DNA from: JANWXR01 sp964608265 | GTDB lineage: Bacteria; Chloroflexota; Anaerolineae; Anaerolineales; UBA6663 | Direction of reading: 5' to 3' | NCBI GenBank assembly: GCA_964608265.1 | Contig: CAZSNP010000037.1 | Location: 1-47,195, forward strand | DNA: 47,195 bases | Shown here: positions 47,138 through 47,195 of the stretch, piece by piece | How the letters are laid out: every line of letters begins with the position of its first letter | How positions within the stretch are numbered: the first letter of the stretch is position 1 | Program-made: the position numbers and the translations under genes | The notes under the pieces: generated by a model | What the model saw: only the letters and a program-made list of their open reading frames with translations | What the model was told of the DNA's origin: nothing | The model's database searches: none

Positions 47138-47195
<58 letters not shown>

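Overview
The window comes from a GC-rich bacterial genome, most likely an uncultivated member of the Chloroflexota (Anaerolineae-like). This is inferred from the gene mix: adjacent DUF1800/DUF1501 genes, a membrane Ser/Thr kinase with a PQQ-type propeller, Thr/Pro-rich linkers behind single membrane anchors, and a RodZ-like HTH protein. The 58 bases of 16S rRNA at the right edge are too few to prove it. A run of exactly 100 N at 6634-6733, flanked by the same 55 bp on both sides, shows a scaffolded draft assembly.

Layout. 1-2090 (minus): two deoxynucleoside kinases with a nucleotidyltransferase between them. 2087-3713 (minus): a visibly lower-GC two-gene cassette, a DUF5131 three-Cys protein and its TcmP partner, joined to the kinase operon by a 4-nt overlap. 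3814-6021: PcrA/UvrD helicase. 6401-8450 (minus): a MerR-family regulator and an aldo/keto reductase, with a textbook 19-bp-spacer promoter. 8531-12499: a direct duplication of the 5' end of one gene flanks an F420-reductase-like protein, a bestrophin channel, a DJ-1/PfpI protein and a divergent HxlR regulator. 12710-15710: kinase/PQQ sensor followed by an FHA-winged-helix regulator. 15876-18966: DUF1800 and DUF1501 Tat substrates. 19059-22565: DnaJ-domain membrane protein, gamma-glutamyltranspeptidase with a glutaredoxin-like protein, DUF1232, TPR/MshEN protein. 22793-28250 (minus): a complete branched-chain amino acid ABC transporter (livKHMGF). 28503-34993: adenosine-deaminase family enzyme, a second nucleotidyltransferase, RimO, RodZ-like protein, bL9, RimI-like acetyltransferase, SPFH protein. 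35145-39606: CopD-like protein, an orphan CcrM-type DNA methyltransferase, Roadblock protein, serC and serA. 39663-40497: Phd/PIN toxin-antitoxin pair and a tRNA with CAT anticodon. 40532-46816: M32 carboxypeptidase, NYN protein, LysM-LTD protein, DUF1992, TatA and the dnaX-ybaB-recR operon. 46841-47195: a strong rRNA promoter, leader and 16S start.

Two things recur across the window. First, many genes carry a good -10 hexamer only 6-10 nt before the start codon, so their mRNAs should be leaderless or nearly so; others carry a clear Shine-Dalgarno site. Second, intergenic spaces are rich in palindromic repeats of a few related families, some overlapping promoters or coding sequence.

The best candidate for an uncharacterised system is the TcmP/DUF5131 cassette: a methyltransferase-like protein and a possible radical-SAM-like protein in a horizontally acquired, translationally coupled pair. 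Next come the kinase/FHA transcription-factor pair and the orphan GANTC-type methyltransferase. No CRISPR array, prophage or complete insertion sequence was seen.
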